DNA of 64,000 nucleotides, taken from NCBI RefSeq assembly GCF_036323735.1, contig NC_086025.1:106464188-106528187 (forward strand). Direction: 5' to 3'. Each line of letters starts with the position of its first letter. Position 1 is the first letter of the stretch. This DNA comes from Rattus norvegicus. Lineage: Eukaryota; Chordata; Mammalia; Rodentia; Muridae. This document shows positions 26,561 to 38,728 of the stretch, in pieces. The translations under genes and the position numbers were made by a program. Below the pieces are notes generated by a model that saw nothing but the letters and a program-made list of their open reading frames with translations, did not search any database and was not told where the DNA came from.

Positions 26561-26720
26561 GGACAGGGCTCTGAGAAGATGCACAAGAGTGAAGCAGACC
26601 CTAGAACCTTTAGGCTTAGGACAGAGGGCTGAGAAGATGCACTCTAGAATCCCTTAGGCTTAGGACAGAGGACTGAGAAGACGCATGTGAGTGAGCAGAC
26701 TCTAGAATCCCTGAGGCTTA
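26561..26720 (+). repeat. Minisatellite, 58-bp unit, three copies
   Basis: Copies lie at 26,561-26,618, 26,619-26,662 and 26,663-26,720. Each begins GGACAG and ends GGCTTA. They share GAGAAGATGCA and CTAGAATCCC. The middle copy lacks 14 nt (the GAGTGAGCAGA part). Confidence 0.9.
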
Positions 26721-26973
26721 AGGTAGCAGCAGCATTCAGCTGATGACTCCTAGGCTATAGATGGCTATAGACAGCTGTGATAGTGACTGAACAAAATCAT
26801 AAACTTACTTAAGGGGGATTTTTAAATTGCATTTTTTCCTAATTCCATCTCATCTACTCATGAGTGTGAACTTTGGAGATGACAGTGTTGTGTTGTGATG
26901 TCCAAAAGTGGACATGACTGGCATTGAGTGTCCATCACTAGCGATGATGACAATAATGATGACGACGACAAAC

Positions 26974-27050
26974 TATGGTGCTGGGGATTGAACCCAGGGC
27001 CTCACATATGCTAGGAAAGCACTCTGTCCTCTTCCATGCATGACCTCAGT
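26974..27050 (-). mobile_element. ID-type SINE head, reverse orientation
   Basis: TGCTGGGGATTGAACCCAGG, CCTCACATATGCTAGGAAAG and CACTCTGTCC match the reverse complement of the ID/tRNA-Ala-derived head. An imperfect GAT/GAC triplet stretch abuts its upstream side. Confidence 0.75.
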
Positions 27051-30000
27051 CACTGCCCAGTTCTGCAGTGGCCACCTTGGCTATTCAGGCGACTAAGCCA
27101 GGCACCACTATAGCCCCACAGTCCTGACCCAGTGTTTTGACTCCTCTCACTTAGCCCCAACCTCTTGGATGGTAGAGGAACTTGTGCAGGAATGTGATAA
27201 ACTCTGAGGAGAGATATGAACAAAGCCCCATATGAGCAGAAGCATCGTGCCATGGCCAGGGAACCCTGTAGGGCATCTGAACTTGACCTTACTCAGACCA
27301 AAGCAACTGTGCTCCCTTGACTCGTCCTCCTCTCAACTCAGGTTACTCAGAGATGCCCCGGTCCTTTTCTCTGCCTTTGCTCTAGACACCATGTAATGGT
27401 GACACACGAGTGACCACTTTCTTGGAAAATACCTTGTCCCAGGAGGCAGGACTCTGGTCTGGTCGTGCACAGCTACTGGTCCTGCAGGGAAAGCCTAGGC
27501 AGACAGATGATGTGGGTGCACAGAGGCAGCTTGAAAAGACTGCACAGTACTGTGCAACCAAAAGGGAATGCTCAGTGAGGAAATGAGTCAGGAAGAAACA
27601 GGACTTCCCATGGACCTTGTTGGAAATATTTACACTTGATGATCTTTGGAGCATATGTGGTGACTGCACAGAGTGACTTCATTGTTAACTGAGCTGGTGC
27701 CCAAAGGAGACTGAGAGTCATTAGGCTGCAAGCAGCATGGTTGCCTAGAGAACACTGGCTGGACTGTGTCCAGGAATGGGGTGATGGCTTTTGGTTAAGA
27801 AGCAGGCTCTGCTTTTCTCAGATGTTCTTGGCAGGTCTGCCTTGCAACGTGCTAAGAAACAGAGACTGTCCCTCAGGTAGGACCCCTGACCCCCACCCGC
27901 CATGCCAAGGGCTGCCATCTTTCACGGTATGGCAAACTGCTTAGAGAGTGCCAGGCAAGCCAGTGGTGAATTCTCCATCGGTGCCCACAGTCTTCTTCAG
28001 CTCTGGTTCTGCACTTACAGACTTGCTGCTCATAGGAATCCCCATGTTCATGAGGTGGAGAACAGAGTCCATTGTATGGCTCTCTCCTGGAGCTGCAGAG
28101 GCACTGATGGTAATTATGGGAACGACATCCAACACTGCAGAACGTCAGCTGGAACTCAAGACATTTACTCATTGCCAAGAAGCATGACCCACAGACCAAG
28201 GTGTCTGGTCCCTCTGGGGTGGGGTGGTCAATGTCAGTTCCATGAAATTCACCAGTAACCTGGGGTTGGCTAGGGACCCCAATGGTAGGTATGAGTTTGT
28301 CATAAATATCACACAAACATAAATTCATTACCCTTTGTGCAGTGGAGTGCTACATGGCTGGAATGTAAGGAGAGAAAGCTACAAGCTGAGTTTCTCCTGG
28401 ATGAGTAGAGGAAGCTATTCCCTCCTCCATGCTGCTGTGTGAGCTGCCAACCAGGCCACACATTGTTCTTCTTGCTTCATAATTGGTCTCTGCAAATGAT
28501 TCTGAGTCTGGGCTTCCTCGGAAGTAGGCACTTCTGGGAAGGCTCTGGCTCCCAGGCCAGCCTTGCTCCAGTTTTTCTTTATTTAGCACCTACCATGAGG
28601 TCCCCGTGGCAGGAGTAGAGGTCTATAAATCACCCAGCCTCCTGGGTACCAGGATAATACCTGTATTAGGGTCCCCATGAGACTGCAAGTGGGGGGTGGG
28701 TAATTGTCAACTCAGAAGCACTTTCTTTTTTTTAGAAAGAGCTAGAAAATGCAGCTCTCTGCCTGTGGGACCTGTGACCCCTCTCACAGTCATGACAGGG
28801 CATGATTCAGTAGCTTCCACATTACCTGCTATGCAGAGAGGAGAAACTGGGAGAAAGAGGGAAGACTGGCTCCTGCAGGGTCAGCAGCAGAGGGCACAGA
28901 GTAGGCACTCAGTAAATGCTTATGGGACAGGTAAGCAAGTGTAGAAGGAATAAGCGGAGGTGCAAATGAACAGGGCTCCAACCCCTCAGCTCCCCACAGA
29001 TCTAAGGCCTGAAAGTGCTGTGGCCATTTCCTCCTAAGCCAGTAGTGGTCGGGAGCTGTGGAGAATTGGGCCTGCATTATGGGGAGGAGGTGCAGGGCAC
29101 CACATGTCATTCTGAGGCAGAAGCCCCCTATAGGTGGGAAGCCAAAGACCACAATGAGCGGGCCATGTTACATAGGATGCAAAGAACTCTTGCTTTGGCT
29201 TTGAGGCTTTGAGGTTTTCTTGTAGATAAATAAACAAATGCAACAATATTTTGCACTGTCACATGTACGTGCAATGATCACATGTGCACACCTGTAATTA
29301 CATGTACCTATCTATAATGTATAAAGGGTGTGTATCGGTAGTCTTAGTTCTTGGAGGAGTTGGGTTCACTGCATGATCTGGCCAAATGCAACATGGGAGC
29401 TGGGATGGTGAGTGCATCTGACCACGCTTCTGCATGCAAGCATGGTACGGGAGAAAACTCATTTTCCAACATGTTGCCCAGGCCCTGGGAAGGTTTTACA
29501 AGGAGTCCTGGGTGCAGAAATCTCGACACGCTGAGCACTGCCAACACTCTTCTTCCCACATGGCTTTAGAATATCAAGAGCTGCAGTCCTCTTCCTGAGT
29601 CAGAATCTGCAGGGCTGGCATCACTCCAGGCCTCAGCTACCAGACAGCACACTAACAGCCCCACTCTACCCTGGAGACAGTAGAACTGGGCTCTGCTCAA
29701 CCCCTACCCCTCCACATCCTTAAATATTCCCTGGGGCAACCTGATCCTTGCCAGGTCCTGTGCAAAGCACTCCTCAGCAAAGGGGAACATTTCAAGCCAC
29801 CCACAAGGGTTCTGAATCCTCTTCCTGCCCCGCTGTGTTTCTGTGAGGGATTACAAGACCTCTGAGCCCCAGGGGGAGGCCACGGGTAGCAGCAGTTACA
29901 ACAGTCGCCCTATGAGAAAAGTCCAGCATTATGATCATGTGGGCATGGCACCACTGTCATAGACACCCCCCTGGTTAGTGCTCGTCTCTTCTTCAGGTCT

Positions 30001-31547
30001 CACACACTTGTTGACAGTCACCTCTAGCTGGGTCCAAGCCTATGGCAGTGACAGGGACTCCAAACAACTCACCAGAGAGGGTGCCAAGTGGACACAGGAA
30101 CCCACATGGGATGCATGCTGACTTGCAGACACCCCGAGAAAACACACCTGCCTAACTATCCACCTTCTCAGTTTGAAACAAGGGCTTATGGGCTACTGGC
30201 CTTTGGCCCTTTGGTAGTGCAACCATTACTCACAGCTCTTGTGTGGATTCCTAAAGCAGGCTTTTCTATCATGACCTGATATCCTTGGTCCTGTCTAGGA
30301 GTTGGTGAGAACCCTTACCACAAATATCCACAGGAGACAACCAGGTACAACATGGAGCCAAAATCCCAGCCAGGATCCAAGATGATTCAAAATTAGGACA
30401 GGCCCAGAGAACCATAAACTGTCAGGATTGAGATGGGGAACAGCAAAACACTGGTCTGTTAGTGTTAGGTGATCGCCTGGGTTCATGGGGCCAGCTGCTT
30501 AAGACTCTGACAGTTTCTGCCTAGCCCTGTGGTGGCACAGTGCTACCTGCTGAACTTTATGGCCACTTCCCTCTATCCAAATCTCATCATCTATACCTTG
30601 CAAGTGACAGTGACATCAGTAGCATGTTGGGGGCCACATTATACTCCTAGACAGGGAGATTCAGGGATGCACAAGCCAGCTCATCTGCGAACCATACTGT
30701 CGCTCAGAAACAAGACTCTGCTCCTGACCTAAAAGGAATCCTTCAGAGGCAGGGGCCTGGAACCCCTGGAATAATATTATCAGCTGACTCTTGGTAGACA
30801 AGCTACCAGTCACCCTCTCTCGGAGAAACACTAATGAATGATTCTTTGGGGTGAGCATCAGGGTGGCTTAGCAAGCAGGCGGCATCTCTCTAGATATCCA
30901 AGCTCAGAGCCAAGCTAAGACAGAAGTCACTGGCACACAGTTTATGCAGTGACTAAGACTGGTAGCTCCTGGAGGTGAAGACGGAGCCCCTACTCTCTAC
31001 TCTTGCAGTAACAGTGAGGCAGAGGGGCGTGGATCAAAGCATGCACATCCTGAGGTAACTCGCTCCTCACATTGGCTTTCCTCCGGCCTGCGGTCCAACC
31101 TGAGCAGGTGCCCCAGCTCTGGGCAGTACTGTGAACAGGGAATGTTGTTCCCTTCTTCCCAGGACTCTATTAGAGATTACAGAGTAGTAATAGAGTGGGA
31201 GAGCTTGGTGTGAGCTCTCTCCTTAGACTACCTCCTCCATGGTGGCTCTGGAGTGCAGTGAGGAAACCTCCCTCCCTGACATATTTTTAGTATTTTCAGC
31301 TTTGGGAATTTGGAGACACAGTCTGCAGACTCTTTCTGGGTTACAGATCAAGGAACAGGTTGGAAAAACAATATTGGGGGACTAGAATGAATCTGACTTC
31401 CTAGAGCAATCTAGGGACTGATGACACCCATCTCTGTCAGAGGCCTGATTCCTGAGGACATCTGTATATCCTGGAAGAGGGGCATCAGAGAATTTCTAGG
31501 ATCAAGAGGATGAGATGGCATTGGGGACTGAACTCATCAAGTCCTCC
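27051..31547. other. No gene recognised; mostly unique sequence
   Basis: Holds one L2 scrap (28,885). At 27,870-28,330 several frames on both strands are open together, typical of locally stop-poor DNA rather than a gene. A small CpG cluster lies at 31,020-31,100. Confidence 0.5.
28885..28930 (+). mobile_element. L2 3'-end fragment
   Basis: GGGCACAGAGTAGGCACTCA then GTAAATGCTTATGGGAC corresponds to the L2 3' end (CACATAGTAGGCGCTCAATAAATG). A donor-like CAG/GTAAGC follows at its end. Confidence 0.5.
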
Positions 31548-31740
31548 CCTCTGCTCTCTGGCACAGCTGAAGCTCCAGAAGTAGACATGGACCATAAGGC
31601 ACCATGAGGTCAAGAACTAAGGCTACCTGATGCTCCCAGCCTACTAGTACAAGGTGCAAGGACTTACGCTCTTGCTAGGCTTTTGCCCCAACTCATTTGT
31701 AAGACACAAAAGGGACCAAGTGACATCCAGGCTAGTGAAA
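31548..31740 (+). repeat. Direct duplication, copy 1
   Basis: It shares GAAGTAGAC, ATGAGGTCAAGAACTAAG, CTGATGCTCCCAGCC and TGCAAGGACT…TAGGCTT in the same order with 32,996-33,178. I estimate about 75-80% identity by eye. It may be a local duplication or two copies of an uncatalogued interspersed repeat. Confidence 0.75.
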
Positions 31741-32394
31741 GCCCAGTGCCAGGATCACACAGCCTATCCAGCAAACACAAGGTATCCATGGAAATACCCT
31801 GAAGTCACATTCTTCCACATGTCACAGCCCTGGGTTCTCCTGGAACGCAGAGCAACAGCAAAGCACCTAGCTTTCTGCGGGCAAATGAAGTCCTGGGCTT
31901 CCCAACTCGTGAACAGCTGTAGCTAGAACAGTCCCAGTGTGCGTGGACAAGCTTGCTGCTTATTCAACCCACGGCAACACCTGCCACCTGCCAGGAAATC
32001 TCTGGCAGCGGACAGTGGAGAGGGAGAAAGCATGGGTGAAGTGGTGAGGGTGGACAGGGAACATTCCAGACGTTCACCCAAATATCCACACACCCACTCC
32101 TGAGTCCTCACTTCTTTTCTCTCTCGGGTGTTGTCTGTTTACCAGCTCCATACCTGACCCAGCTCAGCAAGAGGCAGACGTGACTAGGCTCTGACTTGCA
32201 GAAGCAGCAATTCCAACTGCTCACTGTCCCAGAGACACTCAGCACTTCTACTGACTGGGCAGGGCCAGCTCTGGGAGAGAGAAAGACGCTGTTGCTAGGT
32301 CCCTAAGAGCCTCTGACCCAAGCTAGAATTAATACCCCTGTCTGAGTATAACATTCACCAGGTACCTGAACTAAATGGCTATCTCACATGGATT

Positions 32395-32485
32395 ACATCA
32401 TTTCTTCTTAGTGGCATAAAGTAAGATCATGCCCACTTTACAGATTCAGAAACTGAGGCTTTTCAAGGTTAAGATTGCAAAATAA
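32395..32485 (-). mobile_element. MIR fragment, reverse orientation
   Basis: CCCACTTTACAGATTCAGAA followed by ACTGAGGCTTTTCAAGGTTA is very close to the MIR core. Confidence 0.75.
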
Positions 32486-32995
32486 AGATAGGATAAGCCA
32501 AAGCCACAGCTCTTCTTGGGCATCCATTGTGGCATAAATGAGGGTGCTCTTTGCCACCCCACCAGGATCTATACACTGTTCTTCTTGGGATGACCTAGAA
32601 ACGTTTTCAAGGTGAGGGGCATATCTTCTGCTAAGATGGCACAGTGGGTGAAGCCTACTTAGCCATTTTTTTTTTAGCTCCTGGCTCCAAGCTGCTGCCC
32701 AGTGATGAAGTGCCAACCTTGGGCCCTGAGAGAGAGATGTCATCAGGAACTGCCTGGGAAAGGTCAGGGGCTAAACCTTTGAAGTGTCTTGTCAGACTCA
32801 AGGTCTGGCTTCAAAGTAGCCAGGATGCCAGCATTCCTCCAAGGACCAGATCCTCTCTGGGTTCCCCAGATGGGGAGGGGCTGTTCCACAGGAGTTCCAG
32901 TTACCTCAGTCTATGTCGGCAAATGGTTGCTCCCTAATCTTCTCTCTTTCTCAAGAAATTAAGCATCAGAACTTTAAAGGCTCTCTCTAGCCTTG

Positions 32996-33178
32996 CTCCC
33001 TGCTCTGTAACATATTCCAAGTACCAGAAGTAGACCAGGAGCATGAGGCATTATGAGGTCAAGAACTAAGCCTGCTTGATGCTCCCAGCCCACTAGCACA
33101 CAGTGCAAGGACTCACATACTTCTTAGGCTTCTGCCCTAACCTTGAAGACATAAAAAAAAAATGACATCTGGGCTGTT
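32996..33178 (+). repeat. Direct duplication, copy 2
   Basis: Partner of 31,548-31,740, about 1.45 kb downstream in the same orientation. It carries a short poly-A insertion (CATAAAAAAAAAATGACATC) where copy 1 has CACAAAAGGGACCAAG. Confidence 0.75.
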
Positions 33179-33603
33179 CCCCTGGAGTAAAACACCCAGT
33201 CACCACACAGTAGGCACACAGTGGTCTCTTCTTTAGCACATGATTAGGGTTGCAAATGGCTCCAAGCATCCCGGCAAAGATACACTGACCTGTTTACTCC
33301 ACAAGAAAAGGCATAGACTCCACTGCATTTACTATGGAGGGGAGAGCTCTATAACACTAGGTGTTTCTCCGGTGCCCAAACAGCATCCAGCCTTCCTAGT
33401 CCTCGTCTCCCCCTGCGATGAGCAGGACCAACTTTGAGCACCAAGAAGACAGGACCAGAGCCCAGACTTCTCCTGATCCCATAGCAAGAAAGAGGGTACA
33501 AGAATGCAGGAAAGAAGGGAGTGTGGTACCTATACAGTCAGCACTGAAGAGGAATTCCTCCTACAGCAACAGATAATGCTGCCTCTGCTGGGACTTCTCT
33601 TAC

Positions 33604-33898
33604 CTGCAGTAAAATCAGGACACAGGCCTTGCACCCTGAGGCCAGTGCTGTTCCTGCTGCCTCCCGGCAGGACCAAGCAAAGAAGTGAGCCACAGGTGCT
33701 GCAGCCCCAGCAGCCCCAGAACCCATGACGGCTCCACTCTCCACCCATGCATACCCTGAGGAAGTTCACTTCCCGAGCCCAGGGACTGGACCACGAGGAT
33801 GCCCACCAACACTTCTTCTGTGAAGTCTAGACACAGCTCCATCGGGCCACTGCAGACCCCCAATCTCACCTACGTGGACCGCCGAGGCTAAACAATGT
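33604..33898. other. CpG-retaining, splice-site-rich segment; possible exon(s), strand unresolved
   Basis: About eight CpGs lie within 240 bp. On the minus strand, a strong acceptor (ATTTCTCCCCTTGACCTCACAG) precedes a possible 29-nt microexon (33,870-33,898) with a GTGAGA donor. Further on, ACTGCAG/GTAAGAG at 33,604 is a near-perfect donor. On the plus strand the same bases read as a strong acceptor, CTTCTCTTACCTGCAG, at 33,609. It is followed by a 25-codon frame ending in a stop (…SAVPAASRQDQAKK). Several frames on both strands are open, which is common in GC-rich DNA, so coding status is undecided. It lies downstream, in the minus sense, of the 42-kb exon. Confidence 0.25.
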
Positions 33899-34489
33899 CT
33901 GTGAGGTCAAGGGGAGAAATGAGTCTGACATTTACTTCTGACTTTGAATCCTCAAGTCACCGCTCTGGGTCTCAGGTCAAGACACTCACTCAAAGCTGGG
34001 ATCAGAGTCCAAGTCTGCTGCCTCCTGAGTTCACTACAGGTGAGGGCAGTGGCACCGGCAGTTACAGGGACATGAACTCATCTGGTCATGTCCCTGGACT
34101 CCTCCTCATGTGTTCTGCTTGCTCCTGTGCTTCAGCTTGGCCACTCCCTTGATGTCCCTAGGGAGGACAGCCCCCAACCCCAGCCACATCTCCGATTGAT
34201 TGCTTTCTTCCCTCCCTGTGGAAGCCACATCCTGACACTTGACTGCACAGTCATACAGGAACAGCTTTAGGCTGTCACACAGCCTGGCTAAAGGGATTGG
34301 AAGGTGTAGATTTGATATCCTGGTGGGAAATTTTGGGACAAGCCCAACAGCTGGCTGAGCATGTCAGGGTGCCCATGGGTAACAGTGATGGAAAATGTCA
34401 TCCCAGCCAAGTTATATGAAGGCTCTGGGCAGCCTGCAAAACAAGGACCATCTGGCATGGTCACCAAGGGAGAGATCATGGGCATCTTC

Positions 34490-34562
34490 TTCTAGTAAGT
34501 GAAGTAGTAAGTGAAGTGAGGAGGCAGGAATTGAACCTGGGCCTGTGCCCAGAGCACATCCT
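34490..34562 (-). mobile_element. MIR fragment, reverse orientation
   Basis: AGTAAGTGAAG, GAGGCAGGAATTGAACCTGG and GCCCAGAGCACATCC match the MIR segment containing GGGATTCGAACCCAGG. Confidence 0.6.
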
Positions 34563-35944
34563 CCGTAGATGCCCTCAGGACTTTCAGAAGAGTTTAGAGA
34601 TGGAAGAGTCCACAAAAGCATGGTTGACACGGCAGTGAGTATACATCCATGTGCAAGGCCTGGCCCCAGTGCTTGCACTGATGCCCAGCCAGTGTGTGGG
34701 AGCAGGGAAGAAGTTCACAGAGATACTGGGGTTTTCACAATTTAGGAAAAGGGGAAGAGGCATGGGGCAAAGCCGGCTGTGCTTCTGTGGAGAGGGCTGT
34801 GTCTCTCTCACTGAGATTATTTGCCTTCTTAGGATCCCACCGCACCTCTATAATCCAGGGGGAACCCCACAAACCATATTATCCACTTCCATGTGTGCTG
34901 AGTAATCCTGGATTCTGACCATGGGGCAGCAGGAGTGATGACTGCCCTCAGGACCCAGGGGATTGCAGAATGGCTGGTACGGCCTGATCTGTCACAAGTG
35001 TGTATGAATGAAGATGGACATCTCTGTCAAACAATTCAGTCCACTATGTGTAGAAGTCAACATTGTAGAGTGGATAGTGTGGGGCCCATGTACAGAGCAG
35101 GGGGAAGAAGCTAAGAGCAGCCCCACGGAACCTGGGAGTCTGTGGCACAGGTTCTGGTCTCTAGGCTCATCCTAGGCTAATGTAGGCTCTGAGACCAGGA
35201 AAGGCCATTAGTCCTACAGAGATGATTGTAGGAGAGACTAGGGACAAGCCAAACAGGGGGGAAAAACTCCTTCAACAGCAGATAATTGAGAGAGTTGGGC
35301 CATCTTAGATATCATGAGGGAAGAAGGCATGGGGAAGCTGGCACCTGCTAGCCAGCCAACTGCTACCCTCCCTCTGGCCCTTTCATGATGTGATTATTTT
35401 CTCACTCACAGTTCCTAACTGCCCAGGCTCTGCAGGGTTCTCAACTGTGCATAAGCCATGTACACAGGCTTCCCTACAAGGACCTGTTTAGTGCCCTCAC
35501 TGCTGACAGCCAGTGGATTCGTGGCTCTCCTTGATGAGCTTCCTGACAGGACTTTCGGCACACCAGTGGGCACCCGAGGCTCTCTTCTTTGCTGTCCTTC
35601 TATGACACATCCAAGAACAAGAGATTCCATTCTCTGGTACAGTGAGTCCAGCTGACCTGTGTGCAGATATCCCATCCAATTATCCTTATCTTTATCCAGA
35701 GCCTATATTTTTCCCTCTAAGTCCTCTACTACAAGGGTTTCAAAAGGTTGTGAAATCCACAGAGATAAATTTTTCTGCAAGATGGAAATGCCAGGGGTTA
35801 TTTCTTTCCTTTTTATCTTGTGCAGAAGTAATGGGAAAACTGGAGAAAGACTGAAATCTTGCTCGCTTATTTTTAGCATGTCATATATCTTGAGACTTGC
35901 TTTCTTATTTAAGAAGCACAGCACACCTAGGACAACATGACACA

Positions 35945-36035
35945 GGCTGAAGTCCTGGGTTTAATTTAAACTCTGTGGCTTACTGGTTAGGAAACAGAAG
36001 CATCCCAGGTTCTCATCTGAAAGGAGAGTAGCTCA
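35945..36035 (+). mobile_element. MIR fragment
   Basis: GTCCTGGGTTTAATTTAAAC, TCTGTGGCTTACTGGTTAGG and GGTTCTCATCTGAAAGG follow the MIR order. Confidence 0.6.
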
Positions 36036-36384
36036 CCTGGTCCACACAGCTATAGGTAAGGGGATACAAAGTAGCCAGTGTGGCCTGTAGACTGCAAGAA
36101 ACATGATCAAGAAAGTCCTGTTTCCTGGAAGGTAAGTATTGACCAATGGGAAGGGCCTTGCACTTGAATGAGTAAGCCATTTACTCACACATGGCCTGGC
36201 CTGCCTGATGTGGGCAAAGGTACTACACATCAAGAGAGACCCATCTTCCCTTGGGCTCTTTGCTGTATGTAGATGTAAGGCAGTGGGAGGCATATGAATG
36301 CCAGCATCCCGGGATGCTACCAGCTCCAACGGCTCAGCAGTGAGGATAGGAGCTCTCCCTGGCTTTGAGTCACGTGAAACTCAG

Positions 36385-36475
36385 GAACTAAGAAACCCAC
36401 GGAGACCTGGGTTTGATTTCTATCTGTGCTAATTAGCACCAGTGTAGACTGGCAGCCTCAGTTCCCTTGAGCTCG
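36385..36475 (+). mobile_element. MIR fragment
   Basis: GACCTGGGTTTGATTTCTAT and AGCCTCAGTTCCCTTGAG follow the MIR order. This is a second MIR about 440 bp from the one at 35,945. Confidence 0.55.
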
Positions 36476-37050
36476 CTGTGACTAGGTGGCAGCAGGCTCA
36501 ATGAGGGACTGCCAGAAATGCTACCGTCACAATTAAATCCATCCCCACAGAATCTGACAGAGGGCTTGAAGAGTCTGCTCTGCGCAGACCTGGAGGGACA
36601 GCCCTGTATGTTCTGGTCTGTGGGAACACAGCCTTTCACCCAGGGAAGGGAGTATATCCTCATTTGTTCATTCATTCATGCACTCATTCATAAGTTGTAC
36701 TGAAGGCTTATTGTTCCTGTTAATTCAACAGCAGGTATGCAGTTCCCATCCTCTGCTGGTATTCACAGAGTATAAAAGCAACACAGGCAACAGTGGGTGG
36801 GAGCGGGATGGACAGAGGTGAGGAAAGGATGTGTATGACCAAGTCAGAGCTGCTGTAGTCCCCGTCCTACCATTCTCTGTGTGAACATGGCCATGCAAGA
36901 TTCCTGAGCTAAGAGTGCGCAGGACGATGGGATAGTGACAGGGTCTGCCTTTCATGAAGCAGGGCTGGGGAATTGGGAATTATATCAGAGGTTACAAAAG
37001 CTGAGGAAGTGCCCAGCACACCTGGGACTCAGATTCTATATGATGCTGGC

Positions 37051-37440
37051 TGTATTGGTTGGTTTTGTGTGTCAACTTGACATAAGCCAGACTCATCAGA
37101 GAAGAAGGAGCCTCCCTTGAGGAAATGCCTCCATGAGATCCAGCTATAATGCATTTTCTCAATTAATTATCAAGGGGGGAAGGGCCCAGCCCATTGTAGG
37201 TGGTGCCATCCCTGGGCTGGTAGTCCTGGGTTCTATAAGAAAGCAGACGGAGCAAGCCAGTAAGCACCACCCTTCCACAGCCTCTGCATCAGCCCCTGCC
37301 TCCAGGTTCTTGCTGTGTTTGAGTTCCTGTCCTGACTTCTTTTGGTGATAAACAGTGACATGGAAGTGTAAGCCAAATAAACCCTTTCCTCTTCAACTTG
37401 CTTTTTGGTCATGGAAGCACTAGGAACCCTACCTAAGACA
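37051..37440 (+). mobile_element. Nearly complete rodent solo-LTR-like element
   Basis: This 390-bp unit starts TGTATTGGTTGG and ends CCTACCTAAGACA, giving TG…CA termini. It contains a TATA-like CTATAAGA at 37,233-37,240 and an AATAAA at 37,376-37,381. That order (TATA, then AATAAA, then a short tail) is LTR-like. I recognise it as a common rodent interspersed repeat (GTTTTGTGTGTCAACTTGAC start; GGAAGTGTAAGCCAAATAAA near the end), but am not sure of the family name. It contains no coding sequence. Confidence 0.75.
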
Positions 37441-38540
37441 CTGATTAAATGCAGGGCACCTTTGGAGGGGGAGACACAGAAGGCTGGCTCCACAGCCACC
37501 TTTCAGGTGCTCTGCTCCCAAGGAGGCATGAGTTATGTTGGTATCCCTGGGGTTCATGGTCATCCCCGGTAGACTGCTGCCTCATTTTCAGTAGCTTGAC
37601 TGGGGATCCAGCTACCGCTCTGCCTTTTTGTTGCTTCCAGAACACTTTATGCCAGCTCCCAGGCTAGCATACAACAGGATGTGATCAAATAATTTGAGGA
37701 CCAACCTGGGTCTCCTGTCCCTCGATAGAAAGATGTCTGCTAGGCAGGGGTGGGTTCCCAGCACACACACAGAAACACCTACTATGGAGCAATGGTTTTG
37801 GTTGAAGGACTAGATAAATCCATCAACCCATACAGCCCTGATCTGTATCTAACATGACCTGAGGGAGAACTGGCCCCTCTGAGTCCATTACTATTTGTCC
37901 AAAAGAATAGTAATGATGACCTTGGGGACCTGTGCAGGTCTTAAGAAATGCATGTGACAAAGAGCTGGGGCCCTGAACTATTCTCTGCAAATGTGAGGGA
38001 GTCACATGTTCTTAGAGGCAAGGCAGGGCAGTGTCCCTCAGGGAAGTCCCCAGGGTCTGCCGCTACCTAGACTGGCACTATCTATTCCTGCTCCTAGTTG
38101 CTGCCCTCAGGGTACAGTTAAGAGCTCCGCACACATGTGTATCTGCATGAAGACTGCCTGAATACAGAGAACTGGAAATACCCACTTCACGATGCAATGC
38201 ATCCCTGATCTGTATTCACTGCAGCCCCAGAGAGACAGCACAGAACAATCACTGCGGAACCTCAGAAGACACAGAGTTCTACAGAGAAAAGAATCAGTGG
38301 AGGGAGGAGGTAGTAGGTGGCACAGCAGTGGGACATTCCAATCAGTGCGGCAAACAGCTTAGCCCATTAGTCACCACCACTGGGTATCTATGGAAATGCC
38401 TAGAAGATGGTCTTCAGAGGAGACAGCCAGACAGCACACTGTTTTCTACAAGGGGCTGATGGGTCCATTCCTCCCCCTCCGCTTCCCCCTCCCTCTCCTC
38501 TTTCCTTCACAAAGGACCAGATTAGTCTGTATATGCAAAC

Positions 38541-38728
38541 AGACACACACACAGAGAGAGACAGAGAGACAGACACAGAGAGTGGGAGAGAGGGGAGGGA
38601 GGGAGAAAAGGGACAGACAAAGAGAGAGTGAGAGAGGGGGAGGGAGGGAGGGAGGGAGAGAGAGGGAGGGAGGGAGAGACAGAGACAGAGACAGAGACAG
38701 AGACAGAGACAGAGACAGAGACAGAGAC
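38541..38728. repeat. GA/GGGA-rich tract ending in (GACAGA)9
   Basis: Almost pure purine with periodic cytosines: CA and GA repeats, GGGA blocks, then a regular hexanucleotide run at 38,676-38,728. Frames through it encode Arg-Asp or Leu-Cys repeats and are artefacts. Confidence 0.95.

Noticed and set aside
27873..28328. Frames up to 151 codons on both strands
   Set aside because: Open in several frames at once. A candidate minus-strand acceptor lacks a consensus donor (TCT/GTAAGT). No recognisable domain.
36037..36091. 55-nt minus-strand segment with acceptor TTGATCATGTTTCTTGCAG and donor CAG/GTGAGC
   Set aside because: Two open frames but no CpG retention and no phase proof of joining the 42-kb exon; kept as pseudoexon.
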